Below, in pieces: positions 42,812 to 51,768 of a stretch of DNA of 64,000 nucleotides; position 1 is the first letter of the stretch, and each line of letters starts with the position of its first letter. Below the pieces are notes generated by a model. It had not been told where the DNA came from, searched no databases, and worked only from the letters and a program-made list of their open reading frames with translations. Made by a program: the position numbers and the translations under genes. The stretch is from Nocardia alba NBRC 108234 (GTDB taxonomy: Bacteria; Actinomycetota; Actinomycetes; Mycobacteriales; Mycobacteriaceae), in NCBI RefSeq assembly GCF_001612665.1, contig NZ_BDAX01000036.1:1-64000 (forward strand), written 5' to 3'.

Positions 42812-44088
42812 GCGCCCCGGGCGGTACCCGCGTCGAACTGTTCGTCGGCAAGGGTGGTGTCGGGAAGACGACGCTGGCCTGCGCGGCGAGCTTGACCTAT
42901 GCCCGCTCGGGTCAGCGTGTGCTGATCGCCTCGCTGGATCAGGCCCATTCGCTGGGCGACGCGCTCGGTTTCCGTTTCCCGCACGATCCGGGCACCGTCG
43001 CCGGGGTGGCCAGGGTGGCCACCGGCATCGAAGTGATCGAGATCGACTCCCTAGCCCTGCTAGAGGACCGGTTCCGCGATGTGGTGGCGATGCTCGCCGC
43101 GGGCGGCGGCCACGATCACGGCTTCGACCTGGCCGCGCTGGACCCGGCCGAGCTGACCGGGCTGCCCGGTGTGCAGGAACTGCTGATGCTGGTCGAGATC
43201 GCCCAGTTCGCCGAGGAGACCGACTGGGACGTCATCGTCGTCGATTGCCCGCCCTCGGCCGACATGCTGCGCATCGTGACCGCCCCCGACACGATGCTCA
43301 GCTATCTCGAACGCCTCTGGCCCAAGCACGCCCGCACGATGAGCGCGATCGGGCTGGATCTGCGCAAGGCGGTGCTCGCGGCCTCGGTCGAACGGGTAGC
43401 GGTCGCGGTGACCCGGGTCCGCGATCTGCTCGCCGATCGCACGCGCACCAGCGCCCGCCTGATCACCGGCCCCGAACAGGTGGCCGTCGCGGAGGCGCGA
43501 CGGGTCCGTTCGGCGGCCGCGCTGCTCGGACTGCGGATGGACGCGGTGGTGGTGAACAAGGTGCTGGCCCCGGTGCCGCCGCCGGGCGAGGACGCCCACC
43601 CGGCCGTGCACTGGTACCTGAACCGCCGCGCCGAGCAACTCGAGGTGGTGGCCCGGCTGCACGAACAGATCACCGATGTCCCGATTCTGATCGCCGAGCA
43701 CGCCGGCGCCGAACCGGTGGGGGTGAATTCGCTGGCGGCGTTCTCGCGTTCGCTCGACACGCTGCCCGTCCCGGACGCTCAGAGCACGGATTCGGGCGAA
43801 CCGGTGGTTCGATGGGAGTCCGGCTCCGGTATCGACTCCGTGTACGTGATGCGGTTGCGGCTACCGGTGGTCGATCCCGGCACCTTGCGGCTGGGCCGAG
43901 TGGAGGACGATCTGATCGTGGGAGCCGACGGGATACGCACCCGTGTACGGCTCGCGCCGGTGCTGCGACGCTGCACGGTGGCGGGCGCCGAACTCGACAC
44001 CGGTCACCTCGTGGTCCGCTTCCGGCCCGATCCGCGGGTGTGGCCCGCCGATCCGAACTACACGAAGGCCACCGCAGATGAGCACTGA
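42808..44088 (+). CDS. ArsA/GET3-like ATPase with apparent CTG start (Rv2184c-like)
   Basis: A 426-aa predicted ATPase. The P-loop ELFVGKGGVGKTTLACAASL is at residues ~10-30 and a DCPPSADMLRIV segment (~residue 147) holds the switch region. The C-terminal part has a small beta domain (GIDSVYVMRLRLPVV, ILVGADGIRTRVRLAPVLRR-like). The first usable ATG/GTG/TTG in this frame is a TTG at 42892, inside the P-loop region and after the Lys. The only near start upstream is CTG at 42808 in a CTGA overlap with the SRPBCC stop, giving M-S-A-P-G-G-T. The role of these ATPases in actinobacteria is not settled; tail-anchored protein or metal handling are possible. Confidence 0.8.
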   Translation: MSAPGGTRVELFVGKGGVGKTTLACAASLTYARSGQRVLIASLDQAHSLGDALGFRFPHDPGTVAGVARVATGIEVIEIDSLALLEDRFRDVVAMLAAGGGHDHGFDLAALDPAELTGLPGVQELLMLVEIAQFAEETDWDVIVVDCPPSADMLRIVTAPDTMLSYLERLWPKHARTMSAIGLDLRKAVLAASVERVAVAVTRVRDLLADRTRTSARLITGPEQVAVAEARRVRSAAALLGLRMDAVVVNKVLAPVPPPGEDAHPAVHWYLNRRAEQLEVVARLHEQITDVPILIAEHAGAEPVGVNSLAAFSRSLDTLPVPDAQSTDSGEPVVRWESGSGIDSVYVMRLRLPVVDPGTLRLGRVEDDLIVGADGIRTRVRLAPVLRRCTVAGAELDTGHLVVRFRPDPRVWPADPNYTKATADEH

Positions 44089-44749
44089 CTCCCAGTCCGA
44101 GCGTCACGGCCACGACGGCTTCGCCGAGTTCACCGAGGAGCTGCGGCTACTGTCCGAAGTTCTCCTCGCCCGGGTCGAACCCGTGCTACGACGCACTGCC
44201 GCCGACGGTCGCGCCGACCTCGGCGGTTGTGCCTGGTGCCCGGTCTGCGCGGCCGCGGCCGTACTGCGCGGCGACCACCACGATGTCGTCGCGGCGCTCG
44301 CCGAACACGGCACCTCCATGGTGACCGTCCTGCGCGAAGCCCTCGCGGGTATCCCCGTCGAACCGGTCTTCCCGCCGGAATGGGCCGAACACGGCGCGCG
44401 GCACCCGGATTCGACCGACGACCACGCCGCACCCGCCACCGAACCCACGGGTCAGGGTCCACACCCGCACGGCACCACCGGTCTGCAGGATCCGGGGTCC
44501 AGCCGGCGTTCGGCGACCCCTCGCCCGGATCGATCCGGTGCCCCTCGACCGCGCCGGGTCGACGAATACGCCGCCCCGCGAACCGCGCGCACACCGCACA
44601 TCACCCCCGAGACCGACACGGACGCATCGGGCCCGGACACCTTCGCCGCCACCGCGCCACCGACGGCCGACAACCCGAAACAGCGCGGCACCACCACCCG
44701 CGAACCGCGCTCGCCCTATATCGACATTCCGGTGACGATCCGGGGATGA
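44078..44749 (+). CDS. Hypothetical protein with CxxCxxC motif
   Basis: A 223-aa protein. The first ~100 residues form a helical domain with CAWCPVCAAAAVLRGD (three Cys spaced CxxCxxC), then HHDVVAALAEHGTSMVTVLREAL. The remaining half is Pro/Thr/Arg-rich and disordered, ending YIDIPVTIRG, a conserved-looking tail. ATG overlaps the ATPase gene by 11 bases, and its stop overlaps the ROK kinase start by 4 bases. The position corresponds to Rv2183c. The Cys cluster could bind metal (inference). Confidence 0.75.
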   Translation: MSTDSQSERHGHDGFAEFTEELRLLSEVLLARVEPVLRRTAADGRADLGGCAWCPVCAAAAVLRGDHHDVVAALAEHGTSMVTVLREALAGIPVEPVFPPEWAEHGARHPDSTDDHAAPATEPTGQGPHPHGTTGLQDPGSSRRSATPRPDRSGAPRPRRVDEYAAPRTARTPHITPETDTDASGPDTFAATAPPTADNPKQRGTTTREPRSPYIDIPVTIRG

Positions 44750-45741
44750 CCAGCAGGATCGACCCTCGACACCTGCTCACCGTCGGCATCGACGTGGGGG
44801 GCACGAACATTCGCGCCTCGGTGGTCGACGCCGACGGCGAGGTGCTCGACACCGTGGCCGCGCCGACTCCGCATTCGGCGCGCGCGCTGGAGGACGCGAT
44901 CGACCGCTCGGTGCGCGAGCTGGCCCGGCGGCATCGGATCGCGGCGGTCGGGCTGGCCGTCGCCGGTTTCATCTCGACCGATCAGTCGACGGTGTTGTTC
45001 GCCCCGCACCTGCCGTGGCAGAACGCCCCGGTCGCCCAACGACTCAGCGCGCGGCTCGGCCTGCCGGTGTTGCTCGAGCACGACGCGAACGCGGCGGGCT
45101 GGGCCGAGTACCGTTTCGGCGCGGCGGCGGGTGGGCAGACGGTGGTGCTGGTCGCGATCGGCACCGGCATCGGCGCGTCGCTGCTCATCGACGGCCGGCT
45201 CTACCGAGGCAGCCACGGCATCGCCCCCGAACTCGGTCACCTCCAGGTCGTGCCGCAGGGCCGTGCCTGTCCCTGCGGCAAACACGGCTGCTGGGAGCGC
45301 TACTGCAGCGGAACGGCACTGGCCGACACCGCCATCGAGATGCTCGCCACCGACCCCGTGCGTTCGGTGCTGGCCCGCGACGTCTCGCGTGACCCCGGCT
45401 CGCTCACCGGCCGCCGGGTCGCGGGCGCCGCCCAGGACGGCGATCCACTCGCGGTCCGGGTGATGTCCGATTTCGCCAGGTGGCTGGGGCTCGGCCTCGC
45501 CTTCGTCAGCGATCTGTTCGATCCCGACCTCGTGGTGATCGCGGGCGGGGTGAGCAGTTCGGCGCCGTTGTTCCTCGACGAGGCCCGCGAACACTACGCG
45601 AGCGCGGTCACCGGAGCCGGGCATCGACCGCTGGCGCGCCTGCGCACCACCCAGCTCGGTGAGGCCGCCGGCATGATCGGTGTCGCGGAATTGGCCAGGG
45701 CGGCTGTCGACGCGCCGGTGACCGGGCGCGCGGCGAGATAA
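44746..45741 (+). CDS. ROK family sugar kinase (glucokinase-like)
   Basis: A 331-aa kinase of the ROK family. ATP-binding VGIDVGGTNIRASVVD at the start, catalytic EHDANAAGWAEYRFG (Asp), and the ROK zinc motif GHLQVVPQGRACPCGKHGCWERYCSG. Glucose is the common substrate; N-acetylmannosamine or other hexoses cannot be excluded. ATG in a 4-base overlap with the preceding gene. It does not belong to the mycobacterial Rv2182c-Rv2186c order as I recall, so it appears inserted here. Confidence 0.9.
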   Translation: MTSRIDPRHLLTVGIDVGGTNIRASVVDADGEVLDTVAAPTPHSARALEDAIDRSVRELARRHRIAAVGLAVAGFISTDQSTVLFAPHLPWQNAPVAQRLSARLGLPVLLEHDANAAGWAEYRFGAAAGGQTVVLVAIGTGIGASLLIDGRLYRGSHGIAPELGHLQVVPQGRACPCGKHGCWERYCSGTALADTAIEMLATDPVRSVLARDVSRDPGSLTGRRVAGAAQDGDPLAVRVMSDFARWLGLGLAFVSDLFDPDLVVIAGGVSSSAPLFLDEAREHYASAVTGAGHRPLARLRTTQLGEAAGMIGVAELARAAVDAPVTGRAAR

Positions 45742-45858
45742 GGCTCACAGCCATGTGCTCCGGCTAACGACTCGGGTTGGTTGTGACCTGCGACCAGCGG
45801 TAAAGTCGTTGTCCGACGAGGCTCTACACGACCATCACGGTCCCGGGGAAAGGACGCC

Positions 45859-46587
45859 ATGTTCTACTGGCTGCTCAAGTTCGTTCTCGTTGGACCGTTC
45901 ATGCACGTGTACAACCGGCCCGAGGTCGAAGGGGTCGAGAACATCCCGACCGACGGCCCGGCCATCATGGCGGGCAACCACCTCTCCTTCTCCGACTGGC
46001 TGTTCGCTCCGTTGCTGAGCCCGCGCCGGATCAACTACCTCGCCAAGGCGGAGTACTTCACCACCCCCGGCGTCAAGGGTCGTCTGCAGAAGTTCTTCTT
46101 CAGCGGCACCGGCCAGTACCCGATCGACCGCAGCGGCGCCTCGGCCGCCGAGGACGCCCTCACCGCCGCCACCAAGCTCCTCGACGAAGGGCGCCTCGTC
46201 GGCCTGTACCCCGAGGGCACCCGCTCCCCCGACGGCCGCCTCTACAAGGGCAAGACCGGCATGGCGCGCCTCGCGCTCGAGACCGGTGTCCCGGTGATCC
46301 CGGTCGCGGTGATCGGCACCGACAAGGTGAGCCCGCCCGGACCGTTCAAGTGGCGTCGCCAGAAGGTCACGCTGAAGTTCGGTGCGCCCCTTGATTTCTC
46401 ACGTTACGAGGGCATGAGCGGTAACCGCTTCGTCGAACGCGCCGTCACCGACGAGGTGATGTACGAGCTGATGCGGCTCACCGGCCAGGAATACGTCGAT
46501 GTGTACGCGCACAGCCTCAAGAAGGGCGTCGCGCCCACCGACAATCAGATCGACGCCACCCGCATCCCCGAAACCAAGGCCGGCTGA
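45859..46587 (+). CDS. 1-acyl-sn-glycerol-3-phosphate acyltransferase (PlsC-like)
   Basis: A 242-aa acyltransferase. The HxxxxD motif is in AGNHLSFSDWLF, and LYPEGTRSPDGRLYKGKTGMARLAL is the third block; GVPVIPVAVIGTDK follows. It transfers an acyl chain to lysophosphatidate or a related acceptor, at the inner face of the membrane. The positional homologue is Rv2182c, near PIM genes, so acylation of a PIM precursor is also possible. ATG after GGGGAAAGGACGCC. Confidence 0.9.
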   Translation: MFYWLLKFVLVGPFMHVYNRPEVEGVENIPTDGPAIMAGNHLSFSDWLFAPLLSPRRINYLAKAEYFTTPGVKGRLQKFFFSGTGQYPIDRSGASAAEDALTAATKLLDEGRLVGLYPEGTRSPDGRLYKGKTGMARLALETGVPVIPVAVIGTDKVSPPGPFKWRRQKVTLKFGAPLDFSRYEGMSGNRFVERAVTDEVMYELMRLTGQEYVDVYAHSLKKGVAPTDNQIDATRIPETKAG

Positions 46588-46745
46588 CTCGAAACCTGCT
46601 GCGCCGCACCATGCGTCGGCGCGCACCGACTTCACCCCCAGCGCCCGCGTGCGCCGTTGCCCGGACACCTCGGTACCCGATTGGTAGCCTGTGCCAGGCA
46701 CGAACGGGCACCACAGGCGGTGGGCGTCGGAACAGCGAGGTGGGT

Positions 46746-48125
46746 ATGGCCGGAGGCGAATCCGATGTGGGTCGCGTCATGCCGTTCGCTCGGCCCAAGC
46801 CCCCGCGAGACGGTAATCCACCCACGGGTCGGGTAGTACGCAGCGCCCGCTTGGCCGCGGTACCGGTGGCCTATGCGGGCCGCCGCATCGCGGGGTTCGG
46901 CAAACGCGCCGCGGGTCGCGACCCCGCCGCCGTGGACCGCGACATCCGCCTTCGCACCGCCGAACACCTCTTCCAGGTACTCGGCGAACTCAAGGGCTGT
47001 GTCGCGAAACTGGGCCAGCTCCTCGGCCTGCTCGAACTCGGACTCGCCCCCGACCTGGCCGAGCCCTACCGCCAAGCCCTTGCCCGACTGCACGATTCGG
47101 CACCGGCGATGCTGCCCGGCGCAGTCCACGCCGAGCTCGCCACCCATCTCGGCCCGCACTGGCGCTCGCTGTTCCTCGAATTCGACGACCGCGCCTCCGC
47201 CGCGGCCTCCGTCGGCCAGGTCCATCGCGCCCGCTGGCACGACGGGACCCAGGTGGCGGTCAAGGTCATGTACCCCGGTGCCCGCCGCGCGGTTCTGGCC
47301 GACCTGCAGGCCCTGCGTCGCGCGACACCGCTGTTCACCGCACTGCTCCCCGGCGCCGACACCCGCCCGGTCGTGGAGGCGCTGTGCGAGGAGATCCGCG
47401 ACGAACTGGACTACGCCCGCGAGGCCGTCAACCAGCGCGCCTTCGCCGCCGCCTTCGCCGATGACCCCGATGTGGTGGTGAGCCGGGTGATCGCCCAGCG
47501 CGGCGACGTGCTGGTCACCGAATGGCTCGACGGGACTCCCCTGTCCCGGTTGATCATTCGTGGCGATGCCGACGAACTCGACCGGCTCGGCGTGCTGATC
47601 ATGCGATTCCTGTTCTCCGCCCCCGCCCGCGGCGCCCTCGTCTACGGGGACCCGCACCCCGGCAATTTCCTTCGCATGCCCGACGGGCGCCTCGGCGTCG
47701 TCGACTTCGGCGCCTGCACCCCGTGGCCCGGTACCTTTCTCGATGTCGCGAGCGACGTGGGCGCCGCCGTCATCGCCGACTCCCCCGCCGACCTCGAGGC
47801 CGCGATCCGCCGCCACGGCTTCGTCGCCCCCGGGCGCGAACTCGACATCGCCACGGTCGTCGCGCGCCTGCGACCGGTCCGCGACGCCCTCCTCGCCCCC
47901 ACCTACCCGCTCTCGGCCGACTGGCTGCGCGAACAGGTCCGCCTCGTCACCGACCTCCGCCTGACCAACGTCCTGCGCCAACTCACCATGCCCCCCGCCC
48001 ACACCCCTATCCTGCGGTCCTTCCTCGGCGGCGTGGCTGTGCTGTGCCAACTCCACACCGCGGTCCCGCTGCGCGCCGAGTGCACCCGCTGGTATCCCGA
48101 AACCGCCGCCGCCGCGGGTTTGTAG
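46746..48125 (+). CDS. AarF/UbiB-family atypical kinase
   Basis: A 459-aa ABC1-type protein. KxGQ motif in GCVAKLGQLLGLLE, Ala-rich loop RASAAASVGQVHRARW, catalytic Lys in VAVKVMYPGARR, YGDPHPGNFLRMPDG and VVDFGAC. The family supports ubiquinone or other lipid pathways through unorthodox ATPase/kinase activity; in a menaquinone organism the target is unknown. ATG at 46746 after GAGGTGGG. A 158-base gap precedes it with no further gene. Confidence 0.88.
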   Translation: MAGGESDVGRVMPFARPKPPRDGNPPTGRVVRSARLAAVPVAYAGRRIAGFGKRAAGRDPAAVDRDIRLRTAEHLFQVLGELKGCVAKLGQLLGLLELGLAPDLAEPYRQALARLHDSAPAMLPGAVHAELATHLGPHWRSLFLEFDDRASAAASVGQVHRARWHDGTQVAVKVMYPGARRAVLADLQALRRATPLFTALLPGADTRPVVEALCEEIRDELDYAREAVNQRAFAAAFADDPDVVVSRVIAQRGDVLVTEWLDGTPLSRLIIRGDADELDRLGVLIMRFLFSAPARGALVYGDPHPGNFLRMPDGRLGVVDFGACTPWPGTFLDVASDVGAAVIADSPADLEAAIRRHGFVAPGRELDIATVVARLRPVRDALLAPTYPLSADWLREQVRLVTDLRLTNVLRQLTMPPAHTPILRSFLGGVAVLCQLHTAVPLRAECTRWYPETAAAAGL

Positions 48126-48223
48126 ACCCAGCCTTCGCAGTTAGGCCCGTCGTCCGGCATCGTTCATGTTCTGTTGCCTCGCTAACGACCGCGTGTTCGG
48201 ACCGGTGGCGCACCGTGAGGTGC

Positions 48224-49777
48224 ATGGCTGTCCCGGATTTCGCGATATCTCGGCGCACGCTGCTGCGCGCAACCGCTCTCGGCGTGGTGACCGCTCCCGC
48301 CCTGGTGGCCTGTGGCGATGGTGGACCCGCTCTCGTGCGAGCCAGGCCCACCCTCACCCACGGGATCGCGGTCGGAGATCCGCGCAGCGACGGCGCGCTG
48401 ATCTGGGCGCGGTCGGACATCCCCGCGACGCTGGTGGTGGAGACCTCGGCGAGCGAGAAGTTCACCGACGTCAAGCGATTCACCGGGCCGCTGCTCACCC
48501 CCGCTACCGACGGCACCGGGCGGGTGCGGGTGAACGGTCTGCCCGCCGGACAGCTCGTGCACTACCGCGTGCGCCTCGACGGCGAGAGCGGCGCGAGCTC
48601 GGAAACGCTCACCGGCGTGTTCCGCACGGCGCCGACCGCGCCCGCCGACATCTCGCTGCTGTGGTCCGGTGACGTCGCGGGCCAGGGCTTCGGGATCAAC
48701 CCCGACCTCGGCGGCATGAAGGTGTTCTCCGCCATGGCCGCTCGCGATCCACACCTGTTCCTGCACTCCGGGGACAGCATCTACGCCGACAACGCGCTCA
48801 AAGAGTCGGTGACGCTGCCCGACGGCCGGATCTGGCGCAACATCACCGCCGAGGCGAAGAACGCCCCGGCCGAAACCCTCGACCAGTTCCGCGGCAACTA
48901 CGCCTACAACCTCACCGACGACAACTACCGCCGGTTCAACGCCGCCGTCGCCCAGATCGTCGGGTGGGACGATCACGAGACCACCAACAACTGGTCTCCC
49001 GGCGGCACGGTGGCCGCCGACAAGGGCTACGCCGAGCGCAGCATGGACACCCTCGCGACGCGCTCCTGGCAGGCCTTCCACGAGTGGATGCCGCTGGAGC
49101 CGAAGGAGGCCGTCGACGGGCGTCTCTACCGCAAGATCTCCTACGGCCCACTGCTCGACGTGTTCGTCCTGGACATGCGCGCCTACAAGGACGCCAACAC
49201 CGCGAACACCGCGCCCCAGGGCCAGATCCTCGGCGCCGCCCAGATCACGTGGCTCACCGACGGTCTGCGCGACTCCAAGGCCACCTGGAAGATCGTGGCC
49301 GCCGATCTGCCGTTGGGCGTCGTGGTCCCCGACGGCAAGACCGACTTCGAAGGCCCCGCCAACGCCGCCCCCGGCGCACCCTCGGGTCGTGAAACCGAGA
49401 TCGCCCGGGTGCTCTCGGCGATCAAGGCGAACAAGGTCGCCGACGTCGTCTGGCTCACCGCCGATGTCCACTACACCGCCGCGCACCATTACTCGCCCGC
49501 CCGGGCCGCCTTCACCGATTTCGACGAGTTCTGGGAGTTCGTCTCGGGTCCGCTCAACGCCGGCGCGTTCGGCCCCAACCCCCTCGATCCCACCTTCGGA
49601 CCCGAAGCGGTCTACGTCCACGCGCCGCCCACCGCGAACACCTCCCCGATGGATCCGGAGTACCAGCACTTCGGCGAGGTGCGAATCGACGGCCGCAGCG
49701 CGGAAATGACCGTCAACTTGTGCGATGCGACCGGAAAGGTCCTGTTCGCCAAGCAACTGACGCCTACGCGGAAATAG
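48224..49777 (+). CDS. phoD: PhoD-like alkaline phosphatase, Tat lipoprotein
   Basis: A 517-aa exported metallophosphatase. The N-terminus has a twin-arginine motif S9-R10-R11-T-L-L and a lipobox LVAC with Cys30, so it is a Tat-exported lipoprotein candidate. Domain motifs: LWSGDVAGQGFG, FLHSGDSIYAD (metal-binding Asp), VGWDDHETTNNW (His/Asn), VVWLTADVHYTAAHHY. PhoD enzymes hydrolyse phosphodiesters and monoesters with Ca/Fe and are usually induced by phosphate starvation. Start ATG; the long open frame before it lies in the UbiB gene. Confidence 0.9.
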   Translation: MAVPDFAISRRTLLRATALGVVTAPALVACGDGGPALVRARPTLTHGIAVGDPRSDGALIWARSDIPATLVVETSASEKFTDVKRFTGPLLTPATDGTGRVRVNGLPAGQLVHYRVRLDGESGASSETLTGVFRTAPTAPADISLLWSGDVAGQGFGINPDLGGMKVFSAMAARDPHLFLHSGDSIYADNALKESVTLPDGRIWRNITAEAKNAPAETLDQFRGNYAYNLTDDNYRRFNAAVAQIVGWDDHETTNNWSPGGTVAADKGYAERSMDTLATRSWQAFHEWMPLEPKEAVDGRLYRKISYGPLLDVFVLDMRAYKDANTANTAPQGQILGAAQITWLTDGLRDSKATWKIVAADLPLGVVVPDGKTDFEGPANAAPGAPSGRETEIARVLSAIKANKVADVVWLTADVHYTAAHHYSPARAAFTDFDEFWEFVSGPLNAGAFGPNPLDPTFGPEAVYVHAPPTANTSPMDPEYQHFGEVRIDGRSAEMTVNLCDATGKVLFAKQLTPTRK

Positions 49778-49828
49778 GTGCGAAGTACCCTGCGCACGAA
49801 CCGCGCACGTGTGGTTAGCTATGCGGTC

Positions 49829-51100
49829 ATGGGCACGCCGCATACCGTCATCTCCGAAGAATATCTCCCCACCGATACGGCGGATGTCGTTCGCACTGTG
49901 CGTAATTCGCGCGGACGGTCGGAACGGTTGACGGTGCGCGGCGGTGAACAGACCGAAGAGTCCTATGGCCTGACCGATCAGCGCGCGGCGCTCTCGCTGC
50001 GCAAGATGAACTCGGTGCTCGACATCAACCTGGGTCGGCGCACCGTGCGCGTGCAGGCGGGCGCGAAGCTGTCCGAGATCGACCGCCGTCTCGGCGCGCA
50101 CGGCCTCGGCCTGCCGGTGGTCGGCGATCATCGCGACATCACCGCGGGCGGCTTCGCCTCGGTCGGCGGGGTGAGCACCGCCTCGCACCGCTACGGCATG
50201 TTCATCGACCAGATCGTCGACCTCGAGTACGTCGATCCCGACGGCCGGATCGGCACCTGCGGGCGCGGTCACCACACCGAGCGGTTCCATCGCATCCTGG
50301 GCGCGGGCGGGCGCGCCGGGATCATCACCGCCCTCACCCTCGATGTGGTCGAGGTCGACAAAGACCACACCATGCTCACCACCGACGCCGACCGGTTCCT
50401 CGACTTCGACTCCTTCGTCGAGCACGCGACCAACGAGATCACCAACCCCGGCAGCGCGGCCCTGCAGGTGGGCCGCTGGGTCGATACCGCCCCACTGAAG
50501 GTGGCGCGCCCGGTCGGCACCGGCCAGGTGACCCTCGGCGCCGTCCGTTTCGGCCAGTGGTCGAGCCTGTACCCCACCGCCCCCACCCGTGGCCTGCGGG
50601 CCCGGCGCGAGGTCGGCACGCGGACCCGGAAGTCGTTGGGCGCCATCGCTTCCGCTGCGGGCGGGCGCGCGGGCATGCCGGTACGCAACGCGGCGGCGGG
50701 CGCGCTGATGTTCGCCCCGAAGGTCCTCACGATGCGCGACGCGGAGTACCTCGCCGATACCGTCATCAACTCCTCCGAACGCGGCCCCGCCTACCGCGTC
50801 GGCGTGTTCGCCCCGCTCGCCAACTACGGCTCGGTCTTCTACGGCCTGCACGACCTGTTCTCCGCGCACCGCGAACGCTCGGGCTGCTTCACCGTCATCT
50901 CCGCGATGACCTACGGCGTGCGCTCGGAGTACCTGCGCGCCGAAGCCGCCGCCCGCGGCCTCACCCCCGCCGACTACGGCCTGATCACCTTCACCTGCCG
51001 CCTGCGCCCCTCGGCCCTGCCCTCGGAGCAACTGCGCGAGATCGTCGCCGGCATCGACGACATCTGCCGCTCGGAGCAGGGCCTGCGCTACAGCGTGTAG
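49829..51100 (+). CDS. FAD-binding (PCMH-type) oxidoreductase
   Basis: A 423-aa flavoprotein of the FAD_binding_4 group. The PP-loop is in LTVRGGEQTEESYG, and the FAD pyrophosphate region is in LPVVGDHRDITAGGFASVGGVSTASHRYGMFIDQIVDLEYVDPDG. The C-terminal half (residues ~200-423) is a less conserved cap. ATG at 49829; in-frame starts upstream to 49778 are possible. Substrate unknown; a sugar or lipid oxidase is plausible. A strong terminator follows. Confidence 0.85.
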   Translation: MGTPHTVISEEYLPTDTADVVRTVRNSRGRSERLTVRGGEQTEESYGLTDQRAALSLRKMNSVLDINLGRRTVRVQAGAKLSEIDRRLGAHGLGLPVVGDHRDITAGGFASVGGVSTASHRYGMFIDQIVDLEYVDPDGRIGTCGRGHHTERFHRILGAGGRAGIITALTLDVVEVDKDHTMLTTDADRFLDFDSFVEHATNEITNPGSAALQVGRWVDTAPLKVARPVGTGQVTLGAVRFGQWSSLYPTAPTRGLRARREVGTRTRKSLGAIASAAGGRAGMPVRNAAAGALMFAPKVLTMRDAEYLADTVINSSERGPAYRVGVFAPLANYGSVFYGLHDLFSAHRERSGCFTVISAMTYGVRSEYLRAEAAARGLTPADYGLITFTCRLRPSALPSEQLREIVAGIDDICRSEQGLRYSV

Positions 51101-51113
51101 CCGGCAACGACGA

Positions 51114-51155
51114 AGAAAGCCCCCACCGAAACAAAGAACCCGGTGGGGGCTTTCT
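51114..51155 (+). terminator. Terminator after the FAD oxidoreductase
   Basis: GAAAGCCCCCACCG (51115-51128) pairs perfectly with CGGTGGGGGCTTTC (51141-51154) across a 12-base loop, plus one outer A-T pair, then CATTT. It starts 13 bases after the stop codon. Confidence 0.85.
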
Positions 51156-51193
51156 CATTTCTCATTCCACACGAACGCAACCCGGTGAGGGCC

Positions 51194-51340
51194 GACCCCG
51201 AGGAGGCATCGCGAGCGCAGCGAGCGTCGCGGCCGCCCCGAGGAAAAACGACCCGAGACAATGCACCGCAGGTGCGAGTCTCGGGTCGTTTTTCATCGAG
51301 GCCCAGGGGCCGCGACTCGAGCGCGCCAGCGCTCCAAAAT
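51194..51340. repeat. Intergenic long-hairpin element B (ctaF terminator region)
   Basis: The perfect 17-base stem GAAAAACGACCCGAGAC (51243-51259) / GTCTCGGGTCGTTTTTC (51278-51294) is enclosed by CGCGGCC (51228-51234) / GGCCGCG (51308-51314). The flanks GACCCCGAGGAGG and CTCGAGCGCGCCAGCGCTCC (51316-51335) are nearly the same as in element A, while the stem is unrelated. It ends 1 base before the ctaF stop, so it acts as terminator for ctaC-ctaF and probably in both directions. Confidence 0.75.
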
Positions 51341-51341
51341 C

Positions 51342-51758
51342 TCAGTGCTTTTCGGCACCCAGGTAGTACTCGAAGACCAGGCCGGCGGCGGCGGTGAGCA
51401 CGAGCACCACGCCGAGACCGATCAGCCAGAACTGGAAGAACGCCAGGCCGAGCGCGGTCACCGAACCGGCACCCGCGAGCAGGATGGGCCAGAAGCTACC
51501 GGGCGAGAAGAAGCCCAGGTCACCGGCACCGTCGACGATCTCGGCCTCTTCGTAGTCCTCGGGTCGCAGGTCGATGCGACGCGCGACGAACCGGAAGTAG
51601 GTGCCGATGATCAGCGACAGGCCCGCGGTCAGCACGATCGCGGTGGTGCCCGCCCACTCGATGCCGGTGCGCGACTGGGCGGTGAAGAAGCCGTAGACGA
51701 TGCCCACCAGGATGAAGAACGCCGTGAGCAGTTCGAAGATCCGCGCTTCGATCCTCAT
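51342..51758 (-). CDS. ctaF: Cytochrome c oxidase subunit 4
   Basis: A 138-aa membrane subunit of the actinobacterial aa3 oxidase. IEARIFELLTAFFILVGIVYGF at the start, GTTAIVLTAGLSLIIGTYFRFVARRIDLRPEDYEEAEI in the middle, and ELGFFSPGSFWPIL-like and AFFQFWLIGLGVVLVL near the end form four membrane helices. It lies 10 bases downstream of ctaC in the same operon. Confidence 0.92.
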   Translation of the reverse strand: MRIEARIFELLTAFFILVGIVYGFFTAQSRTGIEWAGTTAIVLTAGLSLIIGTYFRFVARRIDLRPEDYEEAEIVDGAGDLGFFSPGSFWPILLAGAGSVTALGLAFFQFWLIGLGVVLVLTAAAGLVFEYYLGAEKH

Positions 51759-51768
51759 ATCAGAATCC

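Noticed and set aside
46601..46622. GCGCCG/CGGCGC hairpin after the PlsC-like gene
   Set aside because: Only six base pairs with a 10-base loop; too weak to call a terminator in such GC-rich DNA.
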